64,000 nt of DNA, taken from Antennarius striatus. Lineage: Eukaryota; Chordata; Actinopteri; Lophiiformes; Antennariidae. The stretch is from NCBI RefSeq assembly GCF_040054535.1, contig NC_090787.1, positions 15,467,001 to 15,531,000 on the forward strand, in the 5' to 3' direction. Shown here piece by piece: positions 62,681 through 64,000 of this stretch. The notes beneath the pieces were generated by a model. It saw only the letters and a list, made by a program, of their open reading frames with translations, was not told the origin of the DNA and made no database searches. Each line of letters starts with the position of its first letter. Within the stretch, counting starts at the first letter, position 1. Made by a program: the position numbers and the translations under genes.

Positions 62681-63566
62681 GCCTATGCTATGTGCTTGAC
62701 GTCAAAAACACTACTGTACTCTTTCTATATTTTTACATTATATTTAGTTGTGGTATTTGCTTCTAACATTGGGGGGTTAACTTGTGTTGCCAAAAGTAAA
62801 TTTATTTCTTAACTTTCATTTTTGCCTCAGGACGTTTAAATAACTCAATATTCATGTAAACAAATTCAGACATTTAAAGTGAAATTACTGCTTTCTGACA
62901 GAATATCAATCAGCTGTATTTCCCCTATATTTTGGGGCTTTTTTGTTTTTTACAATAATCGTTTTTCTTATTTGTTTTCATGGTCAGCAGTTTACTCTGG
63001 TTCAATGTCCATTTAACCTCTTTGTCAGCCACAAAAGGCTGCTGATTTCAGTGGAAAAAGCTGTGCTTAAGCGGCAGACAGTCACAGCTAGCATGTTAGT
63101 GAATCTCAGGGAGAGTTTAACTGCTAAAATGACAAGTATTCCCCTCTGGAGTCAGTGGAGACTAAAAAACTAATAGGAGAGTGGTTATTAGATTTACATG
63201 CAACAAAATTCCAAAAACAAGACTCTAAATAAATATTCTTTGTTTGTTAGAAGTGTACTAAATTGTCAGGAGATCTTATGCCACTGTCCCCTTAGTTTTT
63301 GCCAGAGGACAAAAGGGAAAGAAATTGCAGTCCTCTCTATGTTGACCCATCATGAATGTGATATTTGCCTCAGAATTTGTGTACATCAAAGAACACAGTT
63401 AACTGGTTACCCTTATTTGCCATGTACAAGCCTCAGGGGCAGTAGAATATCCAACAAGTTGAAGACAGACCGATAGTGTTATTGAGTTTTTTCCTCAGAA
63501 AATCTTGTTTGTGTGTTCTTTTCCAGATATTTTGTGCTGAACATGCTGGGATCAGTCTGATGCATC

Positions 63567-63704
63567 ATGGATCCAGAGGAGATAGAACTGCAGAATGACT
63601 ACCGTTACCGTAACTATGCAGTGGTCATTGAGAAAGCACTGAAAAACTTTGAGTCTTCGAGTGAGTGGGCAGATCTCATCTCTTCTTTGGGCAAATTAAA
63701 TAAG
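63567..63704 (+). CDS. dop1b: DOP1 leucine zipper-like protein B, first coding exon (partial)
   Basis: DOP1 proteins are very large (over 2,000 residues) and act with MON2 in endosome-to-Golgi membrane traffic. This exon starts after the acceptor TTCTTTTCCAG at 63526, and the ATG at 63567 opens 46 residues: [20 protein letters not shown], then the near-invariant [20 protein letters not shown]. The donor is AAG|GTAAGA at 63705, phase 0. MDPEE and NDYRYR favour DOP1B (DOPEY2) over DOP1A. The next exon is not within the remaining 300 bp, so the gene continues beyond the window. In humans DOP1B lies on 21q22 with SLC5A3 and KCNE2. Confidence 0.93.
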
Positions 63705-64000
63705 GTAAGAGATGGTGTAGATACTCCAGAGGCTTTATCTATCCCGTGCACTGCTAATTGTACAAAACTGTGGTGGTTGTTATGATGGTGAATCATTGGA
63801 TGTTTAATCTAATACTTTTGTTTTAGGTGGCAATATTTTGCAAAGATGAACTTAGCAGTTGCTTTGTGGATTTCAGTTCCCTTAACTCATTGGGAGGATC
63901 TCATTTCTTAATGAAACACTCTCTCTCTGGTATAGAACCTTGCTGCTCCTGTCTTCTTGCCATCTGTTTTTACTGAGAAAACATTTATATCCCAGAATCT

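Larger units (their letters stand above)
60737..63526 (+). other. dop1b: Predicted dop1b leader intron
   Basis: It contains a CA microsatellite and a hAT-like MITE. No coding exon is evident. Confidence 0.45.

Overview
The window looks like teleost fish nuclear DNA. It holds split vertebrate genes with GT-AG introns, many long CA/GT microsatellites, small fish-type DNA transposons and SINE-like repeats. Seven protein genes can be read. Their compact spacing suggests a small-genome percomorph, possibly pufferfish-like, but the species cannot be fixed from the sequence.

Layout: nqo1-type quinone reductase (minus, 3152-4391); an NHLH/HEN-family bHLH factor (plus, 8299-9800); vangl1 (plus, 17860-27553, eight coding exons); casq2 (minus, 29933-34364, eleven coding exons, tail-to-tail with vangl1); kcne2 (minus, 35631-35963, one coding exon); slc5a3 (minus, 47197-49332, one coding exon with a likely spliced 5' leader and a TATA/GC-box promoter near 52.2 kb); and the first coding exon of dop1b (plus, 63567-63704), whose remainder lies beyond the window. 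Except for kcne2 and slc5a3, whose coding regions are single exons, exons were placed by matching splice sites and reading phase; totals are 270, 117, 542, 421, 110 and 711 residues for the six complete genes.

The gene order combines two neighbourhoods that are separate in humans: NHLH2-VANGL1-CASQ2 (1p13) and SLC5A3-KCNE2-DOP1B (21q22). They meet in the 1.27 kb between casq2 and kcne2. The genes do not form one pathway: casq2 and kcne2 act in muscle/heart excitability, slc5a3 in osmolyte uptake, vangl1 in planar cell polarity, nqo1 in redox defence.

The rest is intergenic or intronic: about fifteen simple-sequence arrays, six pieces of SINE-like repeats, a pogo/Tigger-like MITE, a mariner-like MITE, a hAT-like MITE with a visible 8-bp target duplication, two LINE fragments and a foldback-type repeat. 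Three perfect CTCF core motifs are present. I found no prokaryote-type system, CRISPR array, rRNA or tRNA gene. The best leads are a (UG)26 tract in place of the polypyrimidine tract at the last casq2 acceptor, an nqo1 protein mixing NQO1 and NQO2 traits, a divergent NHLH factor with an apparent coding intron, the CTCF set, and paired NFAT5-type sites near slc5a3.
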